The notes: generated from the sequence alone by a model not told the origin. A stretch of DNA of 6,682 bases from Proteobacteria bacterium UBA6522 (GCA_002434915.1 DJLG01000185.1:1-6682); one strand, 5' to 3'; shown: positions 1-6,614, counted from the stretch's first letter. Translations and numbers: made by a program.

Positions 1-86
1 TTGCGAACCTCATGCTGACTCTTACCACAGAACGAACAGTACAGCAGCTTGCCGTCTTCCGATTTGCCGTGGGAATCATCACTCAT
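1..86 (-). CDS. clpX: ClpX, ATP-dependent unfoldase subunit of ClpXP (N-terminal fragment, cut by window edge)
   Basis: Only the first 28 codons are inside the window; the gene continues beyond base 1. The visible residues open with MSDDSHGKSEDGK and then carry the first half of the ClpX zinc-binding domain, YCSFCGKSQHEVR, with Cys17 and Cys20 as the first two zinc ligands. In the family this domain dimerises and recruits adaptors and substrates, and the AAA+ part (not visible) unfolds proteins and threads them into ClpP. The ATG at 84-86 is preceded by AAAGGA about 11 nt upstream (98-103), an acceptable though slightly distant ribosome binding site. The gene follows clpP by 144 nt on the same strand, the usual clpP-clpX order. 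Identification is firm from motif plus synteny. Confidence 0.93.
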   Translation of the reverse strand, partial: MSDDSHGKSEDGKLLYCSFCGKSQHEVR

Positions 87-131
87 ATCGTGTCACATCC
101 TTTGTAAGGTCTAAGGTTAACTAAACTAGGT

Positions 132-160
132 TTATAGCATTACTTCCTTTGTTATGCCAA
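132..160 (-). promoter_or_regulatory. Putative sigma-70 promoter for clpX
   Basis: Read on the minus strand, TTGGCA (155-160) and CTATAA (132-137) are separated by 17 nt, close to the sigma-70 consensus in both sequence and spacing. Transcription would start near base 125 and give a leader of about 40 nt before the clpX ATG. The site lies in the 144-base clpP-clpX gap (87-230). The rest of that gap is AT-rich on the clpP side and shows no GC-rich hairpin with a T-run, so I see no terminator after clpP. This is inferred from consensus match only. Confidence 0.42.
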
Positions 161-230
161 ACCAGACGTTTCAACTAATAACAGTGTAAAAATATCAGAA
201 AACTTTCATAAATAATTAATTTATATAGGA

Positions 231-854
231 TTATTTATCCTTATCAATTGCGCTTTCAGCTCTTTTCTCAAGAACGCTATCGATTAATCCATACTTGATG
301 GCAGTTTCTCCATCCATAAAATTATCTCGATCACTATCTTTTGCAATAACTTCTATTGACTGTCCAGTATGTTTCGCCAATATCTGATTAAGGCGTTCGC
401 GCAACTTCAAAACTTCCTTAGCTTGGATATCAATATCTGATGCTTGCCCCTGAAAACCACCACTTGGTTGATGAATCATAATCCGGGAGTGCTGAAGGCA
501 ATGACGCTTACCCTTCTCACCACCTGCCAATAACAGTGATCCCATACTGGCAGCTTGGCCTACGCAAATTGTGCTTACGTCCGGCTTAATAAATTGCATC
601 GTGTCATAGATTGAAAGACCCGCTGTCACAATTCCACCCGGAGAATTTATATAAAGATGGATATCTTTATCCGGATTTTCTGACTCAAGAAAAAGCAGCT
701 GAGCTACAACAACATTTGCAACATTATCGTCTATCCCTCCAACGATAAACACTACTCTATCTTTAAGTAATCTCGAATAAATATCATATGCACGTTCACC
801 ACGAGCAGTTTGCTCAACCACCATTGGAACTAAATTTAAACCTGTTGTGCTCAC
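231..854 (-). CDS. clpP: ClpP, ATP-dependent Clp protease proteolytic subunit
   Basis: This is the serine peptidase (family S14) whose two stacked heptamers form the degradation chamber used by ClpX or ClpA. The 207-residue product matches the usual length of about 200. It carries the family blocks YINSPGG, GQAASMGS and MIHQPSGG. The expected triad is Ser103, His128 and Asp177, with the same Ser-His (25) and Ser-Asp (74) spacings as E. coli ClpP. A short propeptide of about 6 residues should precede mature NLVPMVVEQ. I chose the GTG at 852-854 because AAGGAG (861-866) sits exactly 6 nt upstream. A TTG two codons earlier (858-860) directly abuts that Shine-Dalgarno sequence and is unlikely to be used. 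The stop is TAA. The gene follows tig by 29 nt, so cotranscription is likely. Function is very secure; only the exact start is inferred. Confidence 0.97.
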   Translation of the reverse strand: MSTTGLNLVPMVVEQTARGERAYDIYSRLLKDRVVFIVGGIDDNVANVVVAQLLFLESENPDKDIHLYINSPGGIVTAGLSIYDTMQFIKPDVSTICVGQAASMGSLLLAGGEKGKRHCLQHSRIMIHQPSGGFQGQASDIDIQAKEVLKLRERLNQILAKHTGQSIEVIAKDSDRDNFMDGETAIKYGLIDSVLEKRAESAIDKDK

Positions 855-860
855 TGCCAA

Positions 861-866
861 CTCCTT
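861..866 (-). promoter_or_regulatory. clpP ribosome binding site that decides the start
   Basis: AAGGAG on the minus strand is a strong Shine-Dalgarno core. It is 6 nt from the GTG at 852-854 and 0 nt from the upstream TTG at 858-860, so it favours GTG as the clpP start codon. Confidence 0.75.
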
Positions 867-883
867 GCAATAAACGCCATCTG

Positions 884-2212
884 CTAACCCATAAACTCTT
901 TAAAACTACTGGTTATCTCTTTTACTTTTGCATTTTCAAGTATGAAATCCATAACCTGTTCCTCTAGAACACCAGATGCCATACGAGACATTAGCTCCTG
1001 GTTGCTCCGATAAATTCTTGCGGCCTCTTCTGGCTGTTCATAGCGGGAAACAAACTCATCAACTCTCTCATCGACTCGTTTTTCATCAAGTTTGATTTCA
1101 TTGTCTTTGATTAGCTCTTGAACAAGAAGGCTTACACCTACTCTACGCTTAGCAGCGTCATGAAATTCAGATGTCGGCGGTGCCTTTTCTGGGTCTTCTA
1201 TCCCAAGTTGCTTCATCGCATCAGCTTGAAGCGTTTTAATTTCCTCTTCTATTAAAGCATTTGGCACCTCAATTGTATTTGCCTTGAGGAGACCACTGAA
1301 TGCTCTATTTCTAGTCTCTGACTTCAGTCTTTCTTGCAATTCTCTATTCATGCTTTCCAGAAGTTGGTCCTTTAATACGTCCAAACCCCCATCTTCAACA
1401 CCCATTTTTTTTAGAAACTCCTCATCAAGTTCGGGAAGCACCTTCTTTTGAACCTTATGCACAGTGATGTCAAAAACCGCTTTTTTTCCTGCCAAATGCT
1501 CTGAAGGGTAATCCTTTGGGAATTTTACTTTAGCAACCTTTTCTTGCCCAGCAGATAAGCCCTTAAGCGCTTTATCAAAGTCTTCTATTACATGACCTTC
1601 GCCAACAATCACAGGTACTTCCTTCCCCTCACCTCCTTCAAATGGATCTTCATCGACTTTACCAAAAAAATCGATAATCACACGATCACCCGCTACAGAC
1701 TTACGCTCTACTTCTTCCCAATCTGCTTGCTGATCGCGAAGCTTTGCCACCATCTCATCAACGTCAGCGTCTTCTACTTCAACCTTAAGTTTTTCTATGG
1801 AAATAGACTCAGTAGGTTTAAGTGTTATATCAGGATAAACCTCAAAGGTTGCTTGATAACTGAACTTGTCCTCATCGTCCGAGGGAAGGGCCTCAATACT
1901 TGGTCCTCCAGCTGGTCTCAGCTCCTCTTGCTCCAGTGCACGCGCATAACTTATGCGAATAGTGTCTGTCATAACGTCCTGGCGAACCTGTTCACCATAA
2001 TGCTGACGTAACACCTTTTCCGGGATCTTACCCGGTCGAAAACCCTTAATTCGAGCTGTCTTACCAACTCTTTTTAAACTAGCATCCACGTCCTGTTCAA
2101 TCTCGCTCACAGGCAGGGATACTGTCATACACCTCTCCAAACCCTTCTTTGTTTCTATGGAGACATCAATTAGATCTGTAGTTTCTTTATCCACGAGTTC
2201 CTCTGGAACCAT
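884..2212 (-). CDS. tig: Trigger factor, ribosome-associated chaperone and peptidyl-prolyl isomerase
   Basis: Trigger factor binds the ribosome at the exit tunnel and shields nascent chains. The product is 442 residues (E. coli about 432). The N-terminal ribosome-binding domain (about 15-125) contains the signature GFRPGKIP at 57-64. The FKBP-type isomerase domain spans about 165-255, with DFFG at 181-184 and the hydrophobic pocket residues Phe182, Phe191, Ile209 and Phe212. The C-terminal chaperone arms run from about 260, starting VLPELDEEF. Compared with E. coli there are about 14 extra residues at the N-terminus. The ATG at 2210-2212 has no visible Shine-Dalgarno sequence, whereas a GTG at 2192-2194 (codon 7) has AGAGG 5 nt upstream, so the true protein may be 436 residues. 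The gene follows tRNA-Leu by 47 nt and precedes clpP by 29 nt. The FKBP loop is unusual, VIEDF where E. coli has MIPGF. The stop is TAG. Confidence 0.95.
   Translation of the reverse strand: MVPEELVDKETTDLIDVSIETKKGLERCMTVSLPVSEIEQDVDASLKRVGKTARIKGFRPGKIPEKVLRQHYGEQVRQDVMTDTIRISYARALEQEELRPAGGPSIEALPSDDEDKFSYQATFEVYPDITLKPTESISIEKLKVEVEDADVDEMVAKLRDQQADWEEVERKSVAGDRVIIDFFGKVDEDPFEGGEGKEVPVIVGEGHVIEDFDKALKGLSAGQEKVAKVKFPKDYPSEHLAGKKAVFDITVHKVQKKVLPELDEEFLKKMGVEDGGLDVLKDQLLESMNRELQERLKSETRNRAFSGLLKANTIEVPNALIEEEIKTLQADAMKQLGIEDPEKAPPTSEFHDAAKRRVGVSLLVQELIKDNEIKLDEKRVDERVDEFVSRYEQPEEAARIYRSNQELMSRMASGVLEEQVMDFILENAKVKEITSSFKEFMG
912..939 (-). promoter_or_regulatory. Possible internal promoter for clpP inside the 3' end of tig
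   Basis: On the minus strand, TTGAAA (934-939) and GATAAC (912-917) are 16 nt apart, giving 5/6 and 4/6 matches to the sigma-70 boxes. Transcription would start about 50 nt before the clpP GTG. Because the tig-clpP gap is only 29 nt, any clpP-specific promoter would have to lie inside tig, as this one does. The CTTGAAA sequence also resembles a sigma-32 -35 box, but no matching C-rich -10 follows. Such matches arise by chance in AT-rich coding DNA, so this is tentative. Confidence 0.25.
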
Positions 2213-2259
2213 CCAAAAAATTACTAGTATTCAATAAGATCATCACTCAGCAAACTATA

Positions 2260-2345
<86 letters not shown>

Positions 2346-2364
2346 CAGCACGAGTCCTACAACC

Positions 2365-2394
2365 ATTATAGCGAACTCCAACACCATCTATCGA
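2365..2394 (-). promoter_or_regulatory. Putative promoter for tRNA-Leu and downstream tig
   Basis: The minus strand has a perfect TATAAT (2365-2370) with TCGATA (2389-2394, 4/6 to TTGACA) 18 nt upstream; the -35 box overlaps the peptidase stop codon. Transcription would begin about 14 nt before the mature 5' end of tRNA-Leu, a typical distance for a tRNA promoter. If active, it lets tRNA-Leu-tig be expressed independently of the hydrolase genes upstream. No terminator hairpin is visible between the peptidase stop and this site. The perfect -10 is the main support; the -35 is weak. Confidence 0.45.
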
Positions 2395-4583
2395 AGTCCT
2401 AATTGCCAGGCCATAAAAGCAACCTGATCTGCTGATTCCTCGACCCTCTGAGCAAGCGGCTTACCCTGTCCATGGCCAGCAGAGCGATCTATCCAAAGAA
2501 GAATCGGCTCTTCTTCTAAATCACTAGTGCTAGCTGCTTGCAATGCAGCCGCCATTTTCCGCGCGTGAAGAGGATGCACTCGTGTGTCATTCTCCCCTGC
2601 TGTCAATAAAGTTGCAGGATATTTAATTCCGGAGCGAATATTGTGATAAGGAGAATAAGCGCGAATATAATCAAATTGTTCAGCTATTTCTGCGCTTCCA
2701 TATTCTGGCACCCAATAACGGGCCATAAGAAAATACTGGTAACGCAACATATCTAATAATGGAACTGCGACTATTGCTGCAGAAAAAAGCTCCGGGCGCT
2801 GCGTGATTGCTGTCCCCGTCAAGAGCCCACCGTTTGACCCGCCTCTAATACCAAGCCTTTCTGAACGTGTATAACCATTATCAAACAACCACTCTGCTGC
2901 TGAGTAAAAATCATCAAAGACGTTTTGCTTGTTTTCGAGCATCCCGGCGCGATGCCAGTTGGCACCATACTCTCCACCACCACGAAGATTAGCGACAGCG
3001 TAAACACCTCCCCTGGTGAGCCAAGGTAGCCATGTAGTCATAAAATTAGGAGTTAGAGAAATATCAAAGCCACCATAACCATATAAAACAGTCGGATTCT
3101 CCCCATCCATCTGAATATCTTTATGATGGATTAGAAACATAGGGACTTGCGTCCCATCTATGGAACTGAAAAACACCTGCTTAACAATCAGATCACTGGT
3201 ATCTATGGCTGGCTCAGGACGACGCCAAAGCTTGGTAAAACCATCAGCCAGATTTACCTGATAAATACTCTCCGGCTCGGCAAAGCTCTCAAATCTAAAC
3301 CAAGCTTTCTCACTTTTGGGATTAGTCAGCATTGAGGCACTACCAATATCAGGCAGTTCAATTGGCATCAGATACTCACCAGCTCTATTAAATACCTCAA
3401 TACTGCTATAAGCGTTTGCCAGGTACTCAACAACAATTTGTCCAGGTGCTGAGGAAATTCCTGTAATAACGGCATCCTGCCTCGATGGAATTACTTCTCT
3501 ATAGCTCGATGGATCATCACTGTCTAAATCAAATGCTACAACGCGTTTGTTCGATGCATCGAGCGTGGTTTCTGCATAGAACGTCTGCCCTTCGATGAAG
3601 CCCATGATACGAGCGTCTTCGCCTACCAAAAGGTCTTGCCGCACTAACACTCCATTTTCACGCCATTCATCAAGATCATAAAACCATAGATCATTTGAAT
3701 CAGTTCCGGTGAAATAAACAATAACTAACCAACGACCGTCCCTAGATACAATTGGATAAGGACCCCAGGTAGTTGCTAGATCACCTTCTGTGTATTGCTC
3801 AAACAAAACAGGATCTTCGCTAGGTTCACGACCAAGACGATGCAAAGTAATTTGTCCTGAATAGGGATTATCTTGAATAGAAAGCCTACGCACCAAGAAG
3901 TGGTCCCCATCATCAAGCCAATCTACAGCACCTACTCGCCCATCAATTTTATCGTCTAGCCACTCTCCAGTGGAAGTTTTTAAAATAAAGGCTGTAGTTT
4001 GCTCATCACCTGCCTGATAGGTACCAAATGCCACTAACTCGCCATCTGGACTTGGCCGATACCAAGCTAGCGCAAGCAAACCAGAGTCATCTAATTCATT
4101 TACATTAAGCAGTTCGCGGGGTTCGCCAGTCTCGCCTTTCTGGACATAAAGAATTGGTTGAGCTTGATCTCCTCGACGAAGGGTATAAAAAAACCAATCA
4201 CCAACCACTCGAGGAATTCCATATGAGTCTAAAGAAAGCAGTGATGAAAGCTCTGACTCAAGTGTCTCCCGACCACTCAAATCATCTAGCCTAGACCTTG
4301 TGAAGGCGTTCTGAGCGTCTGTCCAATCGCTAATGCGCCTTTCAAGCAACTGATCATCGCCTTCAACTTCAGGGGCCTGACTACCCTCTAACCAGTGATA
4401 GGGATCCTCAATCAATTCGCCATGTAGCTCATAATTGAAAAGCTCCTTATCAGTTTCAGGTGGAGCTTGCGGAGACGCATCTTTCATAACAAATAAGCCT
4501 ACTACTAAAAGTGATACAACAGATCCCAAACTGACATTAATACATGCCGGAAAAATCTGTTTCAGAAACTTACTCCAAACCAT
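2388..4583 (-). CDS. Prolyl oligopeptidase (family S9A), predicted membrane-anchored or exported
   Basis: Enzymes of this family cut short peptides after proline. The product is 731 residues (typical cytosolic members about 680-710). Residues 17-32 form a hydrophobic segment after Lys5 and Lys8, suggesting a signal anchor or signal peptide, although no good AxA cleavage site follows. The N-terminal part of the catalytic domain starts near residue 45 (EDPYHWLEG at 59-67), a seven-bladed beta-propeller should occupy about 115-460, and the catalytic alpha/beta-hydrolase domain spans about 465-731. The triad is Ser583 (GGSNGG), Asp666 (GENDTRVHP) and His704 (AGHG). Arg668, Trp624 and the YGYGGF Tyr501 correspond to porcine Arg643, Trp595 (proline pocket) and Tyr473 (oxyanion hole). 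The ATG at 4581-4583 overlaps the tannase-family stop by 14 nt, so translation is probably coupled; its own ribosome binding site is poor. An ATG at 4596-4598 (adds MIRLL) or Met33 (would remove the hydrophobic segment) are alternatives. The stop is TAG. Confidence 0.92.
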   Translation of the reverse strand: MVWSKFLKQIFPACINVSLGSVVSLLVVGLFVMKDASPQAPPETDKELFNYELHGELIEDPYHWLEGSQAPEVEGDDQLLERRISDWTDAQNAFTRSRLDDLSGRETLESELSSLLSLDSYGIPRVVGDWFFYTLRRGDQAQPILYVQKGETGEPRELLNVNELDDSGLLALAWYRPSPDGELVAFGTYQAGDEQTTAFILKTSTGEWLDDKIDGRVGAVDWLDDGDHFLVRRLSIQDNPYSGQITLHRLGREPSEDPVLFEQYTEGDLATTWGPYPIVSRDGRWLVIVYFTGTDSNDLWFYDLDEWRENGVLVRQDLLVGEDARIMGFIEGQTFYAETTLDASNKRVVAFDLDSDDPSSYREVIPSRQDAVITGISSAPGQIVVEYLANAYSSIEVFNRAGEYLMPIELPDIGSASMLTNPKSEKAWFRFESFAEPESIYQVNLADGFTKLWRRPEPAIDTSDLIVKQVFFSSIDGTQVPMFLIHHKDIQMDGENPTVLYGYGGFDISLTPNFMTTWLPWLTRGGVYAVANLRGGGEYGANWHRAGMLENKQNVFDDFYSAAEWLFDNGYTRSERLGIRGGSNGGLLTGTAITQRPELFSAAIVAVPLLDMLRYQYFLMARYWVPEYGSAEIAEQFDYIRAYSPYHNIRSGIKYPATLLTAGENDTRVHPLHARKMAAALQAASTSDLEEEPILLWIDRSAGHGQGKPLAQRVEESADQVAFMAWQLGLR

Positions 4584-6255
4584 AAGCAAGCGGATCATTT
4601 CTATCCGCACATGAATAGTTATCTGAATCATTGATGTCACCAGTACCGTTATAGTGGGTATACATTGGGTACACACAGGCAACCATAGATCTTCGTGTTT
4701 CAAGCGTCTGTGGATCAATATCATGAATCGGTATCTCACCGGATGGACTAATACCCTCTTCGACCCAGGACTCAAGAAGCCCAAGCAGATCAGCTTGGGC
4801 AACCCCACCTCCATTGTGTGAACCTCCGGGTCCAACATAAAACCGAAGCGTTTCATCTGTTATAGCCTCGCCTAACGTAGCAACCACCGATCGATAGTAC
4901 TCTGCGATCATCGGAGTGCTAACAGCATTATCAGCTGATTGCTGCAAAACGATCAGCTTCCCCCCGTGCTGGTGAAATTCTGATAAATCCGGATCAGTCG
5001 CATCAAATAATCCTGACAAATACTGAATTCGATCTGAATAAGCTGGGGCATAAAAGTTATGGGGCTGAAAGCTCTCATCCTGAGCAATGACATGCCTTAC
5101 CCAAAGAGCCCCGAAGTTCAAAATACCACCAAGCCCTTGTTGCCAACCTCTCCCCGGCGGCAGTGGAACTAGAGGTGGTACCGTTCCAACCATATAAAAA
5201 GAGTACTGATTATCAAGCCCATCTTCATCGCCAGTAGTGCCAAAACCTGGAAAACGGTTTATGTTGTGCGCATAAGGTACCGTGCTTGCCCAAGGCTCTC
5301 TGATCGCATTAAGTGCTGAAATTTGCGCGGCAGACAAACAACCTTCCCCTTCCCCATCATCTGGACATAGGAGTATTTGAGGGTTCATCTGACATTCCAT
5401 GTAACGCGCAATAATGCCATCTACCAAACCGTCATCAGCATCACAGAGCTCACGAGTCTTATCGGCTATAAGTGAAATATCATCAGCATCTAACCAACCA
5501 TCAACCAACTTGCTTCGAATCCGATTATCGCCGATATGGATATAGGTCCATCCAATAACGGGTGTGACAGCAATAATTCCATCATAGGAATCCGGAAATC
5601 GCTGAGCCATCATGACCGCCTCACGTCCACCAGCCGACTCCCCACTGAAATAATTGAAATCCGGTGCACGCCCATAGGCGTGAGTTATCAACCAAATAGA
5701 GATATCTCTAACTTTAATAAAAGAATCACTAGCCCAGTTGCGTAATGCCTCATCGTTGTAAACAAAACTTATATCATTTCCCTGATGTCCCTCATCGCCT
5801 CCAAAAGTCGCATACCCATTCGTTAGAGGATAAGTATCCGTGTAGGGCTGAGGATCCCAACGTCCTGAAGCTTTTCTTCCAGGAGAGGTATTCCTACTAC
5901 CTCCAAGACCTCCACCGCCTGATTGCAATGTCTTACCATTCCATTCAACGGGAATATTGACGTTGAATAGGATGGAAGGGGCGTTTGAGTCTATAGGTGC
6001 AATTTCACCCTGAACACGGCAATGCTCCGGAAGATCAAGAATCACATCGCCATTGTCAGCAATAGCACGTCCTGAGGCAGGAACAAAATCAGCATTAGTT
6101 ATTTCAATACCACCATTAGACAGTCGCAAGACCGTACCTGGAACATCAAGATTATTTAGCGCATCACATGACTGAGAGTTAATACTTTGCGCATGAGATA
6201 CTCCAACTAATTGACCTATGATGATTAGCCCAAACAGCGCGTAGAATTTACTCAT
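4570..6255 (-). CDS. Secreted tannase/feruloyl esterase family protein lacking the CS-D-HC cysteines
   Basis: Family members (tannase/feruloyl esterase, Pfam PF07519) hydrolyse ester bonds of gallate, hydroxycinnamate or related aromatic esters; the substrate here is unknown. The product is 561 residues, of usual size. Residues 1-22 form a signal peptide (charged start, LFGLIIIGQLVGV core, cleavage after SHA), so the enzyme should be periplasmic or secreted. The family pattern is clear: SGGGGLGGS at 112-120, SGESAGGRE at 204-212 with nucleophile Ser207, an Asp-rich CDADDGLVDG loop at 271-280 resembling the family calcium site, GGKLIVLQQSAD with Asp442, GGSH with His480, and a C-terminal NGTGDINDSDNYSC block. 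The cysteines normally next to the catalytic Ser and His are replaced by Glu206 and Asn481. Six cysteines after Asp-loop onset (271, 289, 297, 306, 527, 549) plus 30 and 79 could still form disulfides. The ATG at 6253-6255 has AAAGG 8 nt upstream. It starts 26 nt after tRNA-Lys and overlaps the peptidase gene by 14 nt. Confidence 0.88.
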   Translation of the reverse strand: MSKFYALFGLIIIGQLVGVSHAQSINSQSCDALNNLDVPGTVLRLSNGGIEITNADFVPASGRAIADNGDVILDLPEHCRVQGEIAPIDSNAPSILFNVNIPVEWNGKTLQSGGGGLGGSRNTSPGRKASGRWDPQPYTDTYPLTNGYATFGGDEGHQGNDISFVYNDEALRNWASDSFIKVRDISIWLITHAYGRAPDFNYFSGESAGGREAVMMAQRFPDSYDGIIAVTPVIGWTYIHIGDNRIRSKLVDGWLDADDISLIADKTRELCDADDGLVDGIIARYMECQMNPQILLCPDDGEGEGCLSAAQISALNAIREPWASTVPYAHNINRFPGFGTTGDEDGLDNQYSFYMVGTVPPLVPLPPGRGWQQGLGGILNFGALWVRHVIAQDESFQPHNFYAPAYSDRIQYLSGLFDATDPDLSEFHQHGGKLIVLQQSADNAVSTPMIAEYYRSVVATLGEAITDETLRFYVGPGGSHNGGGVAQADLLGLLESWVEEGISPSGEIPIHDIDPQTLETRRSMVACVYPMYTHYNGTGDINDSDNYSCADRNDPLAYGLE

Positions 6256-6267
6256 TAAGCACACCTT

Positions 6268-6268
6268 T
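6268..6268 (-). promoter_or_regulatory. Ribosome binding site region of the tannase-family gene
   Basis: AAAGG centred near this base (about 6264-6268 on the minus strand) lies 8 nt before the ATG at 6253-6255. It is the only translation signal in the 26-nt gap after tRNA-Lys, and it fixes the start even though the reading frame stays open upstream through the tRNA genes. Confidence 0.55.
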
Positions 6269-6281
6269 ACTACTTTAGTGG

Positions 6282-6357
6282 TGGTGGGCCGTATAGGAAT
6301 CGAACCTATAACCAATGGATTAAGAGTCCACTGCTCTACCAATTGAGCTAACGGCCC
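6282..6357 (-). tRNA. tRNA-Lys (anticodon CUU)
   Basis: This is a 76-nt tRNA including an encoded CCA. The acceptor stem GGGCCGT/ACGGCCC pairs fully, the D arm is TAGCTCAATTGGTAGAGCA, and the anticodon stem GTGGA/TCCAT (with one G-U pair) holds the loop CTCTTAA, giving anticodon CUU, which reads AAG. The T arm is ATAGG TTCGATT CCTAT. The body closely resembles E. coli tRNA-Lys(UUU), differing at wobble position 34. Its 3' end is only 26 nt before the tannase-family start codon, so the two must share a transcript unless a promoter lies inside the tRNA. Confidence 0.96.
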
Positions 6358-6383
6358 ATATATTTTCTTTATTCTCAATAAAT

Positions 6384-6460
6384 TGGGGTGGACGATGGGA
6401 CTCGAACCCACGACGACTGGAATCACAATCCAGGGCTCTACCAACTGAGCTACGCCCACC
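6384..6460 (-). tRNA. tRNA-His (anticodon GUG)
   Basis: This is a 77-nt tRNA including an encoded CCA and the extra 5' G(-1) that pairs with C73, the identity element for histidyl-tRNA synthetase. The anticodon stem CTGGA/TCCAG holds the loop TTGTGAT, giving GUG. The T arm is GTGGG TTCGAGT CCCAT, whose outer pair is G-U-like. The acceptor stem GTGGGCG/CGTCCAC contains one G-U wobble at pair 5-68. It lies 26 nt upstream of tRNA-Lys and 32 nt after tRNA-Arg. Confidence 0.97.
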
Positions 6461-6492
6461 ATAGTTTGGCTAATTCTAACCCGTAATTTACT

Positions 6493-6569
6493 TGGCGCGC
6501 CTGGCAGGACTCGAACCTGCAACCCCCGGCTTAGAAGGCCGGTGCTCTATCCGGTTGAGCTACAGGCGC
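6493..6569 (-). tRNA. tRNA-Arg (anticodon UCU)
   Basis: This is a 77-nt tRNA including an encoded CCA. The acceptor stem GCGCCTG/CAGGCGC is perfect, with discriminator G. The anticodon stem CCGGC/GCCGG encloses CTTCTAA, giving UCU, which reads AGA and AGG. The T arm GCAGG TTCGAGT CCTGC is intact. It is spaced 45 nt from tRNA-Pro and 32 nt from tRNA-His in the same array. Confidence 0.97.
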
Positions 6570-6614
6570 TAAATTTCTGCACACACGCTACTGGTTAATA
6601 CCAAAAATAATAAA

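Noticed and set aside
150..180. Possible sigma-32 heat-shock promoter before clpX (GTTGAAA on the minus strand)
   Set aside because: The spacing to the best -10 candidate is short and the C-rich -10 consensus is absent; the sigma-70 match nearby is better.
1592..2011. Plus-strand 139-codon open frame
   Set aside because: It is antisense to the conserved FKBP and N-terminal regions of tig, has a low-complexity composition, and shows no ribosome binding site or recognisable motif.
2819..3335. Short open frames on both strands inside the peptidase gene
   Set aside because: They are out-of-frame shadows of the conserved catalytic domain.
4584..4856. Upstream in-frame extension of the peptidase (to 822 residues)
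   Set aside because: It lies antiphase inside the conserved C-terminal part of the tannase-family gene and has no family resemblance. Overlap-coupled start codons at 4583 or 4598 are far more likely.
5536..5960. Two plus-strand open frames of about 70 codons
   Set aside because: They are antisense shadows of the conserved serine motif region of the tannase-family gene.
6256..6522. Upstream in-frame extension of the tannase-family gene (to 650 residues) running through the Lys, His and part of the Arg tRNA genes
   Set aside because: The extension translates tRNA sequence. A proper signal peptide with a ribosome binding site starts at 6255.
6590..6602. Small palindrome TGGT-TAAT-ACCA between tRNA-Pro and tRNA-Arg
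   Set aside because: A 4-bp stem without a T-run is too weak to be a terminator and is expected by chance.
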